A stretch of DNA of 64,000 nucleotides from Neorhizobium vignae (GTDB taxonomy: Bacteria > Pseudomonadota > Alphaproteobacteria > Rhizobiales > Rhizobiaceae), in NCBI RefSeq assembly GCF_000732195.1, contig NZ_JNNU01000002.1, positions 62,001 through 126,000 of the forward strand, given 5' to 3'. The notes below the pieces were generated by a model. That model searched no databases. It was not told where the DNA came from and saw nothing but the letters and a program-made list of their open reading frames with translations. Below, in pieces: positions 38,203 through 47,806 of the stretch. How positions within the stretch are numbered: the stretch's first letter is position 1; every line of letters begins with the position of its first letter. The translations under genes and the position numbers were made by a program.

Positions 38203-38544
38203 CTACATCAGCTTCCGGCCGTTCGGCACCGGCTGTTCGACGGCGGCAAGCACGATCGCGCCGTTCTCGTCCTCGAAGCCGAGGGTCAGCACTTCCGAGC
38301 GGAACGGCCCGATCTGCCTCGGCGGGAAGTTGACGACGCCGAGCACCTGCCGGCCGACAAGCGTTTCCGGCGTATAGTGCACGGTGATCTGCGCCGAGGA
38401 TTTCTTGACGCCGATCTCCGGGCCGAAATCGATCTTCAGCTTGAAGGCCGGCTTGCGGGCTTCCGGAAACGGCTCGACCTCGATGATCGTGCCGACGCGG
38501 ATATCGACGCGCTCGAAGTCGGAATAGGTAATCTCTTTAGCCAT
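38203..38544 (-). CDS. csaA: CsaA-type tRNA-binding protein
   Basis: Single OB-fold protein of 113 residues. It begins with [31 protein letters not shown] and contains [28 protein letters not shown] and the ending VPNGRKLM. This is the EMAP II/MetRS C-terminal-like domain that binds tRNA elbows; CsaA has also been studied as an export-linked chaperone. It follows proC on the same strand with 10 bases between them, so both are probably in one operon together with the YbjN gene. Confidence 0.88.
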   Translation of the reverse strand: MAKEITYSDFERVDIRVGTIIEVEPFPEARKPAFKLKIDFGPEIGVKKSSAQITVHYTPETLVGRQVLGVVNFPPRQIGPFRSEVLTLGFEDENGAIVLAAVEQPVPNGRKLM

Positions 38545-38554
38545 TCGAACTCAC

Positions 38555-39373
38555 TCAGGCGCCGAGTTCTTCGGCTCTGTTGCGGGCGGCGGCGATCGCC
38601 TTGTCGAACAGCGGCTGCATGCCGTCCTCGGCCATCAGCACGGCAAGTGCCGCAGCGGTCGTGCCGTTCGGCGAGGTGACGTTCTGGCGTAGCCTGGAAG
38701 CGTCATCGGGGGACTGGTAGAGGAGCTCGCCAGCCCCCGAGACAGTTTCCCGCGCAAGCCGCATGGCGAGGTCCGCCGGCAGGCCTGCTTTCCGGCCCGC
38801 TTCCGCCATGCACTCCACGAGATAGAACACATAGGCCGGGCCGCTGCCGGAAACGGCGGTCACCGCATCGATATCCGCTTCGCTTGAAACCCATTCCACC
38901 GGCCCGCTGACCTTGAGCAGGGACTGGACCGCTTCGCGCTGGGCGTCGGTAACCTTTGGATTGGCATAGGCGCCGGTCACGCCGCGGCCGATCATTGCCG
39001 GCGTATTCGGCATGGCGCGCACCATGGCCGCCTCGCCGAGATGTTTTTCGAGATAGGCAAGCGTCTTGCCCGCGGCCACCGACACGACCACGGTATTCGA
39101 ACCGACAACAGGCTTCAGGGGTGGCAGGACCGCATCCATGAGCTGCGGCTTGACGGCCAGAAACAGGATGTCGGCGGAAGCACCATCGGGCACCGACGCA
39201 AAATGACGCGCGCCGGCCTCCGACATCATCGTCTTCATGGCGTCCGAAGGCGACGGATCGATCACCGTCACGGACGCCCCGGGCACGCCCTTCTTCAGCC
39301 AGCCGGACAGCATGGCGCCGCCCATATTGCCGGCGCCGATCAGAATGATGGATCCCAAGTGATCCAAGGCCAT
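38555..39373 (-). CDS. proC: Pyrroline-5-carboxylate reductase
   Basis: NAD(P)H-dependent last enzyme of proline synthesis, 272 residues. The Rossmann motif SIILIGAGNMGGAMLSGWL opens it; ILFLAVKPQ, VRAMPNTPAMIGRG and SGSGPAYVFYLVE near residue 175, and TSPNGTTAAAL near the end are ProC hallmarks. ATG 39373 overlaps the stop of the preceding YbjN gene (TGATG), giving tight coupling; an ATG two codons earlier is an alternative. Confidence 0.95.
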   Translation of the reverse strand: MALDHLGSIILIGAGNMGGAMLSGWLKKGVPGASVTVIDPSPSDAMKTMMSEAGARHFASVPDGASADILFLAVKPQLMDAVLPPLKPVVGSNTVVVSVAAGKTLAYLEKHLGEAAMVRAMPNTPAMIGRGVTGAYANPKVTDAQREAVQSLLKVSGPVEWVSSEADIDAVTAVSGSGPAYVFYLVECMAEAGRKAGLPADLAMRLARETVSGAGELLYQSPDDASRLRQNVTSPNGTTAAALAVLMAEDGMQPLFDKAIAAARNRAEELGA

Positions 39374-39873
39374 CAGCATTCGCCCACGGTTTCGAACAGA
39401 ACGGCTTCCATGGCGGCTTTCGCCTCCATGCCCGACCATACGACAAACTGGAACGCCTGGTAATAGGATTCACAGGCTTCGAGCGCGCTCGAAAGCAGCA
39501 CTTCGACCTGCTGGTTGTTGGGTTCGGCGCCGCCGGCCAAAAGCAGCGACTGCCGGAAGATGACGACGTCTTCCTGGCGCCATACGTCGAAATGGCCCAT
39601 CAGCACCTGGCCGTTGACGTGGCTCAGCAGGCGGATGACCTCATTGACGCGGACGTCGGGAATCTTGATGTCAAAAGCGCAGGCTAGATGCAGTGCTTCG
39701 AACTCCTCCATCCAGGAGAAGGAAACATGGTAGTCCGTCCAGCGGCCTTCCACGGTCATGGCGATTTCGTCTTCACCCGACCGTTCGAACGTCCAATCGT
39801 TCGAGGCAGCAACGAATTCGATCATATCGACCGGATTCGACTGGCGTTCGATTTCCATTTCCATAAGCGTCAT
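39373..39873 (-). CDS. YbjN domain protein
   Basis: Protein of 166 residues with the YbjN fold. The N-terminus MTLMEMEIERQSNPVDMIEFV leads to the domain DWTFERSGEDEIAMTVEGRW ... EALHLACAFDIKIPD and LLSHVNGQVLMGHFDVW. In E. coli YbjN affects motility and biofilm. ATG 39873 has AAGAAGG upstream; the frame extends 27 codons earlier without support. First gene of the YbjN-proC-csaA operon. Confidence 0.88.
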   Translation of the reverse strand: MTLMEMEIERQSNPVDMIEFVAASNDWTFERSGEDEIAMTVEGRWTDYHVSFSWMEEFEALHLACAFDIKIPDVRVNEVIRLLSHVNGQVLMGHFDVWRQEDVVIFRQSLLLAGGAEPNNQQVEVLLSSALEACESYYQAFQFVVWSGMEAKAAMEAVLFETVGEC

Positions 39874-40735
39874 GCGGCACCTTCTTGACCGGAATGAATG
39901 CGAATTCGTGCGGTAAAACGCCAAAAACACGCGAACAATAACCGGGAACAACACTGTCGATGATCGTCCGACACTTCCAGAATAACGCAGTCACCCTGTC
40001 TGGAGCTTACCAAGTCGTTTCGAATCATCCTTTAAAATCAGTGTACCTAGACGGAGTCCGGCTGCCAGCCCCTCCCTCGGTTTTTACATGGGCAAAACTC
40101 CAATCATGTTCGCAGCGGAGATCAGAACGGAGTCATAAGCGACTCTGGACACTGGCTTTTTTGAATGTGTCCACAGGGCATGATTTTTTTCGTTTCAACA
40201 CCTGCGCCCGCGCCGAAAATCGGTTCGGCACGGTACGATCGGAGAGCCCACACGAATGCGGAACCTCAATAGATTTTAATAGGTGGCTCCGCATTCGCGT
40301 GGCCTTCGGCGTCTTGTCAGGGCTTCCGGCCCCTACAGGTGATCACCTCGCCTCGCTGCATGGCTTCGTTCACGATCTCCTTTCGGGAAATCCTGCCACT
40401 TGCACGGCTCAACCGAACCCAGCCCGGCGGCCAGGGGGAGGCTTGATAGGAAGGCTTGCCTTTAGCGCACCCTCCATGGCTTTCACCTCCCTGACCTTTC
40501 CTGCACGTTACAGGTCCAATCAGGGCGCCGGCCTCCGCCTGCCCGCGAACGTCTCGCGAAACACTCCGGCGACGGAAGCGGGAGGATTGTAGGCATGGGT
40601 TCAAAGGGCGGGGAAGGTATTGGGCAAGCCGCATTCCTCTCCCCTTGGGGAGAGCAAGAAAAATCAGGATCTTAGCCGACAATCTAAGTGTCGGATTTTC
40701 CGGGAAAGAGGGAGATCATCCCCGGGAAACGCAGA
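39874..40735. other. Long region without a clear gene; strong hairpin and small open frames
   Basis: 862 bases lie between the YbjN and UbiK genes. On the minus strand an 18-base stem (40285-40302 with 40248-40265, two G-U pairs) sits 14 bases after a reading frame that ends at 40317. A 22-codon frame (40477 to 40409) has GGGAGG nine bases upstream of ATG, and an 18-codon frame (GTG 40373 to 40317) follows AAAGGAG. Also present: a 12-base palindrome AGGTGATCACCT (40337-40348) and two small stems (40634-40651 and 40677-40695). I recognise no protein or RNA family here. No tRNA was found. Confidence 0.5.
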
Positions 40736-40990
40736 TCACTGCCCCGAAAGCTTCGCTTCCAGCGCTTCGATCCGCGCCTTCAGCGCCTCGTTCTCGTCGC
40801 GCGCGCGGGCGGCCATTTCGCGGACGGCTTCGAATTCCTCGCGCTTGACCACATCCATATTGTTGAGAAACCGCTCGGCCTGGGCATGGAATGCCGTTTC
40901 GACCTCCTTGCGCACGCCCTGGGCAGCGCCGGCCGCATCGGTCATCAGCCGCGCGAAATCGTCGAGAATGCGGTTCGTGCCGGTTGCCAT
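40736..40990 (-). CDS. ubiK: UbiK-type ubiquinone biosynthesis accessory factor
   Basis: Short coiled-coil protein of 84 residues with the BMFP (membrane fusogenic) domain. TNRILDDFARLMTDAAGAAQG is amphipathic; the second half, EEFEAVREMAARARDENEALK then RIEALEAKLSG, is a classic trimeric coiled coil. In E. coli UbiK binds lipids and the UbiJ/Ubi enzymes for aerobic ubiquinone synthesis. Divergent from lgt, a gene order common in alphaproteobacteria. ATG 40990 has GGGAG upstream. Confidence 0.8.
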   Translation of the reverse strand: MATGTNRILDDFARLMTDAAGAAQGVRKEVETAFHAQAERFLNNMDVVKREEFEAVREMAARARDENEALKARIEALEAKLSGQ

Positions 40991-41193
40991 GGTTCTGAAC
41001 TCCCATATCGTCTGGCCGGCAATCCGGGCCGGCGAATGTCCATAGGGATCAAGTAGGGCCTGTGGGTGCCGCTTGCAAGCATCATCCACCGTTCGCATCA
41101 GCACCGGCTTAGATTCACCTTGACCGCCGATGGCCGCAACGCCATGTTCCGGCCAATGCCGCTATCTGGGCCGTGAGCTGGGAACCCTGTAAT

Positions 41194-42048
41194 TTGTACG
41201 AAGCGCTTCATCTTTTCGCTCTGATGCCTTTCCCGAATATCGATCCGGTGGCCTTCTCCATCGGCCCGCTGGCGGTCCATTGGTATGGGCTCGCCTATGT
41301 CGCCGGCATCATGCTCGGATGGTTTTATGCGCGTCGGCTGGCCGCGAACGGCTCGCTGTGGAAAGACGGCCAGTCGCCGATCACGGCCGCCCAGCTCGAC
41401 GACTTCCTCGTCTGGGTCGCGGCTGGGATCGTGCTTGGCGGCCGCATCGGCTATATCCTGTTCTACGACATGGGGTCCGTGGCCGCGAACCCCATCCGCG
41501 CGATCGAGATCTGGAACGGCGGCATGTCCTTCCACGGAGGCTTCATCGGCGCCACGATCGCGATGATCATCTTCGCCCGCCGCAATGCCATTCCCGTCTG
41601 GAGTATGTTCGACACGGTCGCCGCCGTCGTGCCTTTCGGCCTGTTCTTCGGCCGCGTCGCCAATTTCATCAACGGCGAACTCTGGGGGCGCCTCAGCAGC
41701 GCACCCTGGGCCGTCGTCTTCCCGACCGGCGGCCCATTCTCGCGCCATCCGAGCCAGCTTTACGAAGCCGGCCTCGAAGGCATCGTGCTTCTGCTGGTCC
41801 TTGCCCTGCTGATCTTCCGGTTCAAGGCACTGAAGGTCCCGGGTACCATCGCCGGCACCTTCGTCATCGGCTACGCGCTCTGCCGCATCTTCGTGGAATT
41901 TTTCCGGGAGCCGGATGCGCAGCTCGGTTATCTGCTCGGCACCAATTGGCTGACCATGGGCATGGTGCTGTCTCTGCCGATGATCGCTGCGGGTGTCTGG
42001 GCCATTCTCCGTGCCCGCGCGGCGGTAACGTCCGCGGCGAAGGCCTGA
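41194..42048 (+). CDS. lgt: Phosphatidylglycerol-prolipoprotein diacylglyceryl transferase
   Basis: Inner-membrane enzyme that attaches diacylglycerol to the lipobox cysteine of lipoproteins, the first step of lipoprotein maturation (two lipoproteins occur within 6 kb). Seven membrane segments; the Lgt signature reads GRVANFINGELWGR, with IWNGGMSFHGGFIG before and RHPSQLYEAGLEG after. TTG 41194 is chosen because GGGAA lies nine bases upstream and the resulting N-terminus (about ten residues before MPFPNIDP) matches rhizobial Lgt; ATG 41224 is the alternative. Length 284 residues. Confidence 0.93.
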   Translation: MYEALHLFALMPFPNIDPVAFSIGPLAVHWYGLAYVAGIMLGWFYARRLAANGSLWKDGQSPITAAQLDDFLVWVAAGIVLGGRIGYILFYDMGSVAANPIRAIEIWNGGMSFHGGFIGATIAMIIFARRNAIPVWSMFDTVAAVVPFGLFFGRVANFINGELWGRLSSAPWAVVFPTGGPFSRHPSQLYEAGLEGIVLLLVLALLIFRFKALKVPGTIAGTFVIGYALCRIFVEFFREPDAQLGYLLGTNWLTMGMVLSLPMIAAGVWAILRARAAVTSAAKA

Positions 42049-42061
42049 GGGAGGCACGCCG

Positions 42062-43162
42062 TTGAGCACCCCCCTCACCGAAAAAATCAAGACCCTGATC
42101 CGCACCAACGGCCCGATCAGCGTGACCGACTATTTCGCGCTGTGCCTCGCCGATCCGGAATACGGTTATTATCGCACCCGCGAGCCTTTCGGCCGCCACG
42201 GTGATTTCATCACCGCGCCGGAGATCAGCCAGTTATTCGGCGAGATGGTCGGCGTCTTCATGGTCCATGCCTGGCAGCAGCATGGCACGCCGACCGGCGT
42301 CAGGCTGGTGGAGATCGGCCCCGGCCGCGGCACGATGATGGCCGACATGCTGCGGGTGATCAAACGCATCGCGCCCCGGTTTTTCGAAGACCTGCACGTG
42401 CATCTGGTCGAGACCAGCGAGCGCCTGCGCGGCGTCCAGCGCATCACGCTCGAGGCCTTCTCCACCAAGATCTCTTGGCACGACAGTTTCGAGGAAGTCC
42501 CCGAAGGATTTACGCTGATCGCCGCCAACGAATTGTTCGACGCGATCCCGATCCGCCAGTTCGTCAAGACACCGACCGGTTTTCGCGAACGCCTCGTCGG
42601 ACTGACCGCCGAGGACGAACTCGGTTTTGCTGTAGGCATCGCCACGCTCGACCCGCAGCTGCTGCCCTCGCCCATAGCCGGCATTCCCGATGGCACGATC
42701 TTCGAACTTTCCCCCGCCCGACAGGCGGTGATGCTGACGCTGTGCGAACGCTTGCGGATCTTCGGCGGCACGGCCCTGATCATCGACTACGGCCATCTGG
42801 TCACCGGTTTCGGCGATACGCTGCAGGCGGTACGCCACCATGACTACGATCCCCCGCTCGAAAATCCCGGCGAAGCGGATCTCACCAGCCATGTCGACTT
42901 CGAGGACCTCGCGCGCATTGCCGTTTCCACGGGCGTTCACCTGAACGGCGGCCTGCGCCAGGGCGATTTCCTGTTCGGCCTCGGCCTTGCCGAGAGGGCG
43001 ACCGCGCTTGCCAAGGACAAGGAACCCAGCGAGCAGCGCCTGATTGCCGCCGCCGTCGACCGGCTGGCCGGTGAAGGTGCCGGCAAGATGGGCGAACTCT
43101 TCAAGGTCATCGCGGTATCGAGCCCGGCATTGAAGCTGATGCCGTTTCGGGCGGTGGAGTAA
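42062..43162 (+). CDS. SAM-dependent methyltransferase, MidA/NDUFAF7 family
   Basis: Protein of 366 residues. The SAM motif is VRLVEIGPGRGTMMADMLRV; other NDUFAF7 marks are EYGYYRTREPFGRHGDFITAPEISQLFGE in the N-terminal part (in pieces: GRHGDFITAPE, SQLFGEM) and IANELFDAIPIRQF. Mitochondrial NDUFAF7 methylates an arginine of complex I subunit NDUFS2; the bacterial protein is likely to do the same for NuoD. TTG 42062 follows GGGAGG and is 13 bases from the lgt stop, so the two genes form one operon. Confidence 0.88.
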   Translation: MSTPLTEKIKTLIRTNGPISVTDYFALCLADPEYGYYRTREPFGRHGDFITAPEISQLFGEMVGVFMVHAWQQHGTPTGVRLVEIGPGRGTMMADMLRVIKRIAPRFFEDLHVHLVETSERLRGVQRITLEAFSTKISWHDSFEEVPEGFTLIAANELFDAIPIRQFVKTPTGFRERLVGLTAEDELGFAVGIATLDPQLLPSPIAGIPDGTIFELSPARQAVMLTLCERLRIFGGTALIIDYGHLVTGFGDTLQAVRHHDYDPPLENPGEADLTSHVDFEDLARIAVSTGVHLNGGLRQGDFLFGLGLAERATALAKDKEPSEQRLIAAAVDRLAGEGAGKMGELFKVIAVSSPALKLMPFRAVE

Positions 43163-43295
43163 ACAGCGGCCGTCAATTCATCAATCGATTGACATCCGCC
43201 CTTTTCTTGCGCCACTCTCGCCCTAGATCGAAGCAGCGGGCAGGCCTTGAGAGAACGCCCAAAACCTCTTCAAATCAACGGGATAGACAACGCCG

Positions 43296-44090
43296 ATGCA
43301 GGACATACCCTTGCCGGAGCCGATCGAGAGCCCCCTCTTGAACGACAGGGCCGGCGCCCGTATCCGCCACGGTTTCTTCACCCGCAAGGGCGGCGTTTCG
43401 GAAGGCCTCTATGCCGGTCTGAATGTCGGCGTCGGCTCGGACGATGACCGCGAAAAAGTGGTCGAGAATCGCACACGGGTCGCTGCCTGGTTCGGCCTGC
43501 CCCTCGAAAAGCTCGCGACCGTGCACCAGGTCCATTCGCCCGACGTCTTCGTGGTCGACGAGACCTATGCAGGCGAACGGCCGAAGGTCGACGCGATGGT
43601 GACGAGCGTGCCGGGCGTGGCGCTCGGGGTGCTCGCGGCCGATTGCGGCCCGATCCTGTTTGCCGACGGCGAGAATGGCGTGATCGGCGCTGCCCATGCC
43701 GGCTGGAAGGGTGCGTTGACCGGCGTGCTCGAGAACACCGTCGAGGCGATGATCTCCCTGGGTGCGGCGCGCGAGAACATCACCGCCGTCCTTGGCCCCT
43801 CGATCGGTCCGGCAAGTTACGAGGTCGGACCGGAATTCGTCGAACGGTTCCTGAGCTACGATCCCTCCTACGAGGCTTTCTTCACGCCGTCATCGAATGC
43901 GGGACATTCTATGTTCGACCTGCCGTCGCTGACCATCCGGCGGCTGGCAGCAGCAGGCGTAAGGGCCGAAAGCCTCGGTCTCGATACCTATCCGGATGCG
44001 GAACGGTTCTATTCCTACCGCCGCACCACCCATGCCAAAGAGCCGGATTACGGCCGCCAGATTTCAGCAATCGCACTTCGGGAGAATTGA
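43296..44090 (+). CDS. pgeF: Peptidoglycan editing factor PgeF (YfiH)
   Basis: Cytoplasmic metal-dependent protein of 264 residues. The zinc triad is expected at H (TVHQVHSPDVF), C (LAADCGPIL) and H (GAAHAGWKG). E. coli PgeF removes wrongly added amino acids from UDP-MurNAc peptides; older annotation called the family laccase-like or polyphenol oxidase. A TTGACA box at 43189 in the 133-base gap upstream suggests its own promoter, though no clear -10 is seen. The next gene begins one base after its stop. Confidence 0.92.
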   Translation: MQDIPLPEPIESPLLNDRAGARIRHGFFTRKGGVSEGLYAGLNVGVGSDDDREKVVENRTRVAAWFGLPLEKLATVHQVHSPDVFVVDETYAGERPKVDAMVTSVPGVALGVLAADCGPILFADGENGVIGAAHAGWKGALTGVLENTVEAMISLGAARENITAVLGPSIGPASYEVGPEFVERFLSYDPSYEAFFTPSSNAGHSMFDLPSLTIRRLAAAGVRAESLGLDTYPDAERFYSYRRTTHAKEPDYGRQISAIALREN

Positions 44091-44091
44091 T

Positions 44092-45243
44092 ATGGCCCTG
44101 CATTTCGAGAGGAGCGAATACGCCGACCGGCTGACGCGGCTGACGGAGAAGATGCGCGCCGACAAGCTGGATGCGCTTTTGATCTTCGCCCAGGAAAGCA
44201 TGTACTGGCTGACCGGCTACGACACGTTCGGCTACTGCTTTTTCCAGACCCTGATCGTCAAGGCCGACGGGGCGATGACGCTGCTCACCCGCTCGGCCGA
44301 CCTGCGCCAGGCCCGCCACACCTCGATCGTCGAGAACATCGTCGTCTGGGTGGACCGGGTGAATGCCGACCCCACACTCGACCTCAAGAACCTGTTGAGC
44401 GACATGGACCTTCTCGGCGCCAGGATCGGCGTCGAATACGATACCCACGGCATGACCGGCCGCGTCGCCCGCCTGCTCGACAACCAGCTCGCCACCTTCG
44501 GCCAGATCAGCGACGCCTCCTATCTGGTCAGCTCGCTGCGCCTCGTCAAAAGCCCGGCCGAAATCGCCTTTGCCCGCCGTGCCGCCGAGCTTGCCGACGA
44601 CGCGCTCGACGCGGCGCTGCCGCTGATCAAAGCCGGCGGCGACGAGGCGGAAATCCTCGCCGCCATGCAGGGCGCCGTGTTTCTCGGCGGCGGCGATTAT
44701 CCCGCCAACGAATTCATCATCGGCTCCGGCGCCGACGCGCTGCTCTGCCGCTACAAGGCCGGGCGCCGCAAGCTCGACGCGACCGACCAGCTGACGCTCG
44801 AATGGGCAGGTGCGGCCGCGCATTACCATGCGGCGATGATGCGCACGGTCATCGTCGGCGAGCCGTCGCCGCGCCACCGCGAGCTCCACAAGGCGTGCCT
44901 CGAAACCATCACCGCGATCGAGGAGGTTCTGCGCCCCGGTCAGACTTTCGGCGACGTCTTCGACACCCATGCCCGCATTCTCGACGAGCGCGGCCTGTCG
45001 CGCCATCGCCTCAACGCCTGCGGTTATTCGCTCGGGGCCCGTTTCTCGCCTTCCTGGATGGAGCACCAGATGTTCCACTTCGGCAATCCGCAGGAAATTC
45101 TGCCGGACATGACGCTGTTCGTGCACATGATCATCATGGATTCCGACAGCGGCGCCGCGATGACCCTCGGCCATACCTACCTGACGACCGAAGGCGATCC
45201 GCAGCCACTTTCCCGCCATGCTTTGGAGCTCATTCAGCGCTGA
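44092..45243 (+). CDS. Peptidase M24 family protein lacking metal ligands
   Basis: Creatinase/prolidase 'pita-bread' protein of 383 residues. The N-terminal creatinase domain covers about 1-130, the C-terminal catalytic domain 150-380. At the places of the five metal ligands of Xaa-Pro peptidases (D, D, H, E, E) I read ALEWAGAAAHYHAAMMRT (second D is A), NACGYSLGARF (H is Y) and LGHTYLTTEG (last E is G). So it probably works without metal, as creatinase does, or as an amidino-/ectoine-type hydrolase. Follows pgeF by one base, with GGGAG as ribosome site. Confidence 0.8.
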   Translation: MALHFERSEYADRLTRLTEKMRADKLDALLIFAQESMYWLTGYDTFGYCFFQTLIVKADGAMTLLTRSADLRQARHTSIVENIVVWVDRVNADPTLDLKNLLSDMDLLGARIGVEYDTHGMTGRVARLLDNQLATFGQISDASYLVSSLRLVKSPAEIAFARRAAELADDALDAALPLIKAGGDEAEILAAMQGAVFLGGGDYPANEFIIGSGADALLCRYKAGRRKLDATDQLTLEWAGAAAHYHAAMMRTVIVGEPSPRHRELHKACLETITAIEEVLRPGQTFGDVFDTHARILDERGLSRHRLNACGYSLGARFSPSWMEHQMFHFGNPQEILPDMTLFVHMIIMDSDSGAAMTLGHTYLTTEGDPQPLSRHALELIQR

Positions 45244-45325
45244 ACGCTACGAAAATCAGGCAATTGACAGGTTGGGAACGCCAACCCTAAGCTCCGGCCG
45301 AGGAATCTACGGCAGGGAGACGGGC

Positions 45326-46081
45326 ATGCGGCTTTTCGGAACACTGCTGTCCGCTGCCCTGCTGGCGGTTGCGCTTGCCTCCTGCAACACGACGGAAGCG
45401 TTGACGCCGCAGGCGAATGTCGGTGGCGGAGGCGCCAGAACCTCCTCGCCCGTGACCCAGGCCGAAACCGACCGCATGGCCCGCTCGGCGCAGCCGGAAA
45501 CCTACAATAGCAGCGGCGGCTATCAATCCGGTCCCCAGAACACGCTGGAAGCCCAGGCCAGGGCGCTGGAATCCGGCAACACCGTCTCGCCCGCCTCCTC
45601 CGGCCCGCCGCCCCAATGGCAGGGCCAGCAGCAGGCCATGCAGCAGCCCGAGACGGCGGCCGCTCCGGCCCAGCAAAAATCCCGACAGCAGCAGAGCGCC
45701 TCGCTGCCGCCCGCATCGGGCCCGACGGTCCGCTTCCTGCCGATCATCGGCGCTCCGGTCCAGGCGGTAACGCCGCTGTCCCGCCAGCTCGGCGCCCAGG
45801 CCCGCGCCAACGGACTGACGATCCGGCCGTCGAGCGACAGCAGCACCGAGCATATCCTGAAAGGCTATTTCTCCGCCTTCTCCGACAGCGGCAAGGTCAC
45901 CGTCGTCTATGTCTGGGATATCCTCGACGGGTCCGGCGCCCGGCTGCACCGCATGCAGGGACAGGAAAGCGTGCCCGGCAGTGGCCAGGACCCCTGGACG
46001 TCGGTCCCTGCTTCGACCATGGAAACCATCGCCGCCAGGACGATCCAGGAGTATGTGGCCTGGCGCCAATCCCAGGGCTGA
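45326..46081 (+). CDS. Proline/glutamine-rich lipoprotein, unknown
   Basis: Lipoprotein of 252 residues. The signal ends in LAVALASC with C20 as the acylated cysteine, so it is a substrate of the Lgt encoded nearby. Residues 40-135 are low-complexity (QQQAMQQPE, QQKSRQQQS), then a folded C-terminal domain follows (VRFLPIIGAPVQAVTPLSRQL ... STEHILKGYFSAFSDSGKVTVVYVWDI). This end resembles the uncharacterised alphaproteobacterial lipoprotein family seen near prs; its function is unknown to me. ATG 45326 follows CAGGGAGA. Confidence 0.82.
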   Translation: MRLFGTLLSAALLAVALASCNTTEALTPQANVGGGGARTSSPVTQAETDRMARSAQPETYNSSGGYQSGPQNTLEAQARALESGNTVSPASSGPPPQWQGQQQAMQQPETAAAPAQQKSRQQQSASLPPASGPTVRFLPIIGAPVQAVTPLSRQLGAQARANGLTIRPSSDSSTEHILKGYFSAFSDSGKVTVVYVWDILDGSGARLHRMQGQESVPGSGQDPWTSVPASTMETIAARTIQEYVAWRQSQG

Positions 46082-46231
46082 GCGGTCTGGCCGGTCGATC
46101 CTGGACTGAACCTCAAAAGCCACGGGTCACAGTTTCTTCATAAAAAAGAGTGAGCGGGTGCGAAACGCACTTGCATTCGAAGGCCGCGGCGGTAAAAGGC
46201 CCGCATCCAGCTTCAAAACAGGCGGACCGCA

Positions 46232-47164
<933 letters not shown>

Positions 47165-47227
47165 CCTTCTTCTGCTACAAGTATTTGGATAGACTCGCCT
47201 TCGAACGCAAACAGAGGGTGAGTCGCA

Positions 47228-47692
47228 ATGTCTTCCTTGATCGGCCTGTCGAAGAGACTGGCCATTTTCCTCGTCATTCCGCTGCTACTGTCGGCCTGCG
47301 TCGATGGCGGCAGCAGGCCGGGCGGCTATTATCCGCCGGAACGGCCCCGGCCGGACTGGAACCGGCCCCAGAGGCCTGATCGCCCGGACTGGGATCGCCC
47401 GGGAACTCCGGATCGCCCCGGTCGGCCAGACCGGCCCGACTGGGATCGCCCGCAACGACCCGACCGCCCGGACTGGAACCAACCCGGCCGGCCCGATCGT
47501 CCCGACCGGCCGGATCGTCCGGACTGGAACCAGCCCGGCCGTCCCGGAAGGCCCGAGGAACCCCGCTTCTGCACGCGAGAGTACCGTCCCGTCTGCGGCC
47601 AGCAGGGTGGACGCACCCAGACTTTCCCGAACGCCTGCGAAGCGGCAAACGCCGGCTTCAGCGTCGTCGCGTCCGGCGAGTGCCGCCGCTAG
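47228..47692 (+). CDS. Lipoprotein with Arg/Pro repeats and Kazal-type domain
   Basis: Lipoprotein of 154 residues. Lipobox LLLSAC (C24) is followed by some 80 residues of repeats built on D-R-P-D-W and P-x-R-P (e.g. RPDRPDWDRP, RPDRPDWNQPGRP), then a Kazal-type protease-inhibitor domain with four cysteines: CTREYRPVCG and FPNACEAANAG ... GEC. The repeats form a stiff basic spacer that would hold the inhibitor away from the membrane. Target protease unknown. Begins at 47228 with GAGGGTGAGTCGCA upstream; terminator follows. Confidence 0.88.
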   Translation: MSSLIGLSKRLAIFLVIPLLLSACVDGGSRPGGYYPPERPRPDWNRPQRPDRPDWDRPGTPDRPGRPDRPDWDRPQRPDRPDWNQPGRPDRPDRPDRPDWNQPGRPGRPEEPRFCTREYRPVCGQQGGRTQTFPNACEAANAGFSVVASGECRR

Positions 47693-47727
47693 AGAGCCTG
47701 CTTGAAGTAACTGCAAATCGTCTACGG

Positions 47728-47756
47728 AAAACGCCGGAACCAGGTTCCGGCGTTTT
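47728..47756 (+). terminator. Intrinsic terminator after Kazal lipoprotein gene
   Basis: Near-perfect 14-base arms AAAACGCCGGAACC and GGTTCCGGCGTTTT about a single central base, so it can act on both strands. It starts 36 bases after the stop. Confidence 0.85.
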
Positions 47757-47806
47757 GCTTTGTGCCAAAGCTTCGGCTAGAAGGCGCTGCGAAGAAGGAG
47801 ACAAGC

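Noticed and set aside
40010-40030. Possible tRNA T-loop (TTTCGAATC)
   Set aside because: The surrounding sequence has no acceptor or anticodon stem and cannot fold as a tRNA.
47300-47560. CRISPR-like or tandem DNA repeat in the Kazal gene
   Set aside because: The repeats are in-frame codon repeats of R-P-D-W units with variable spacing, not direct repeats with unique spacers.
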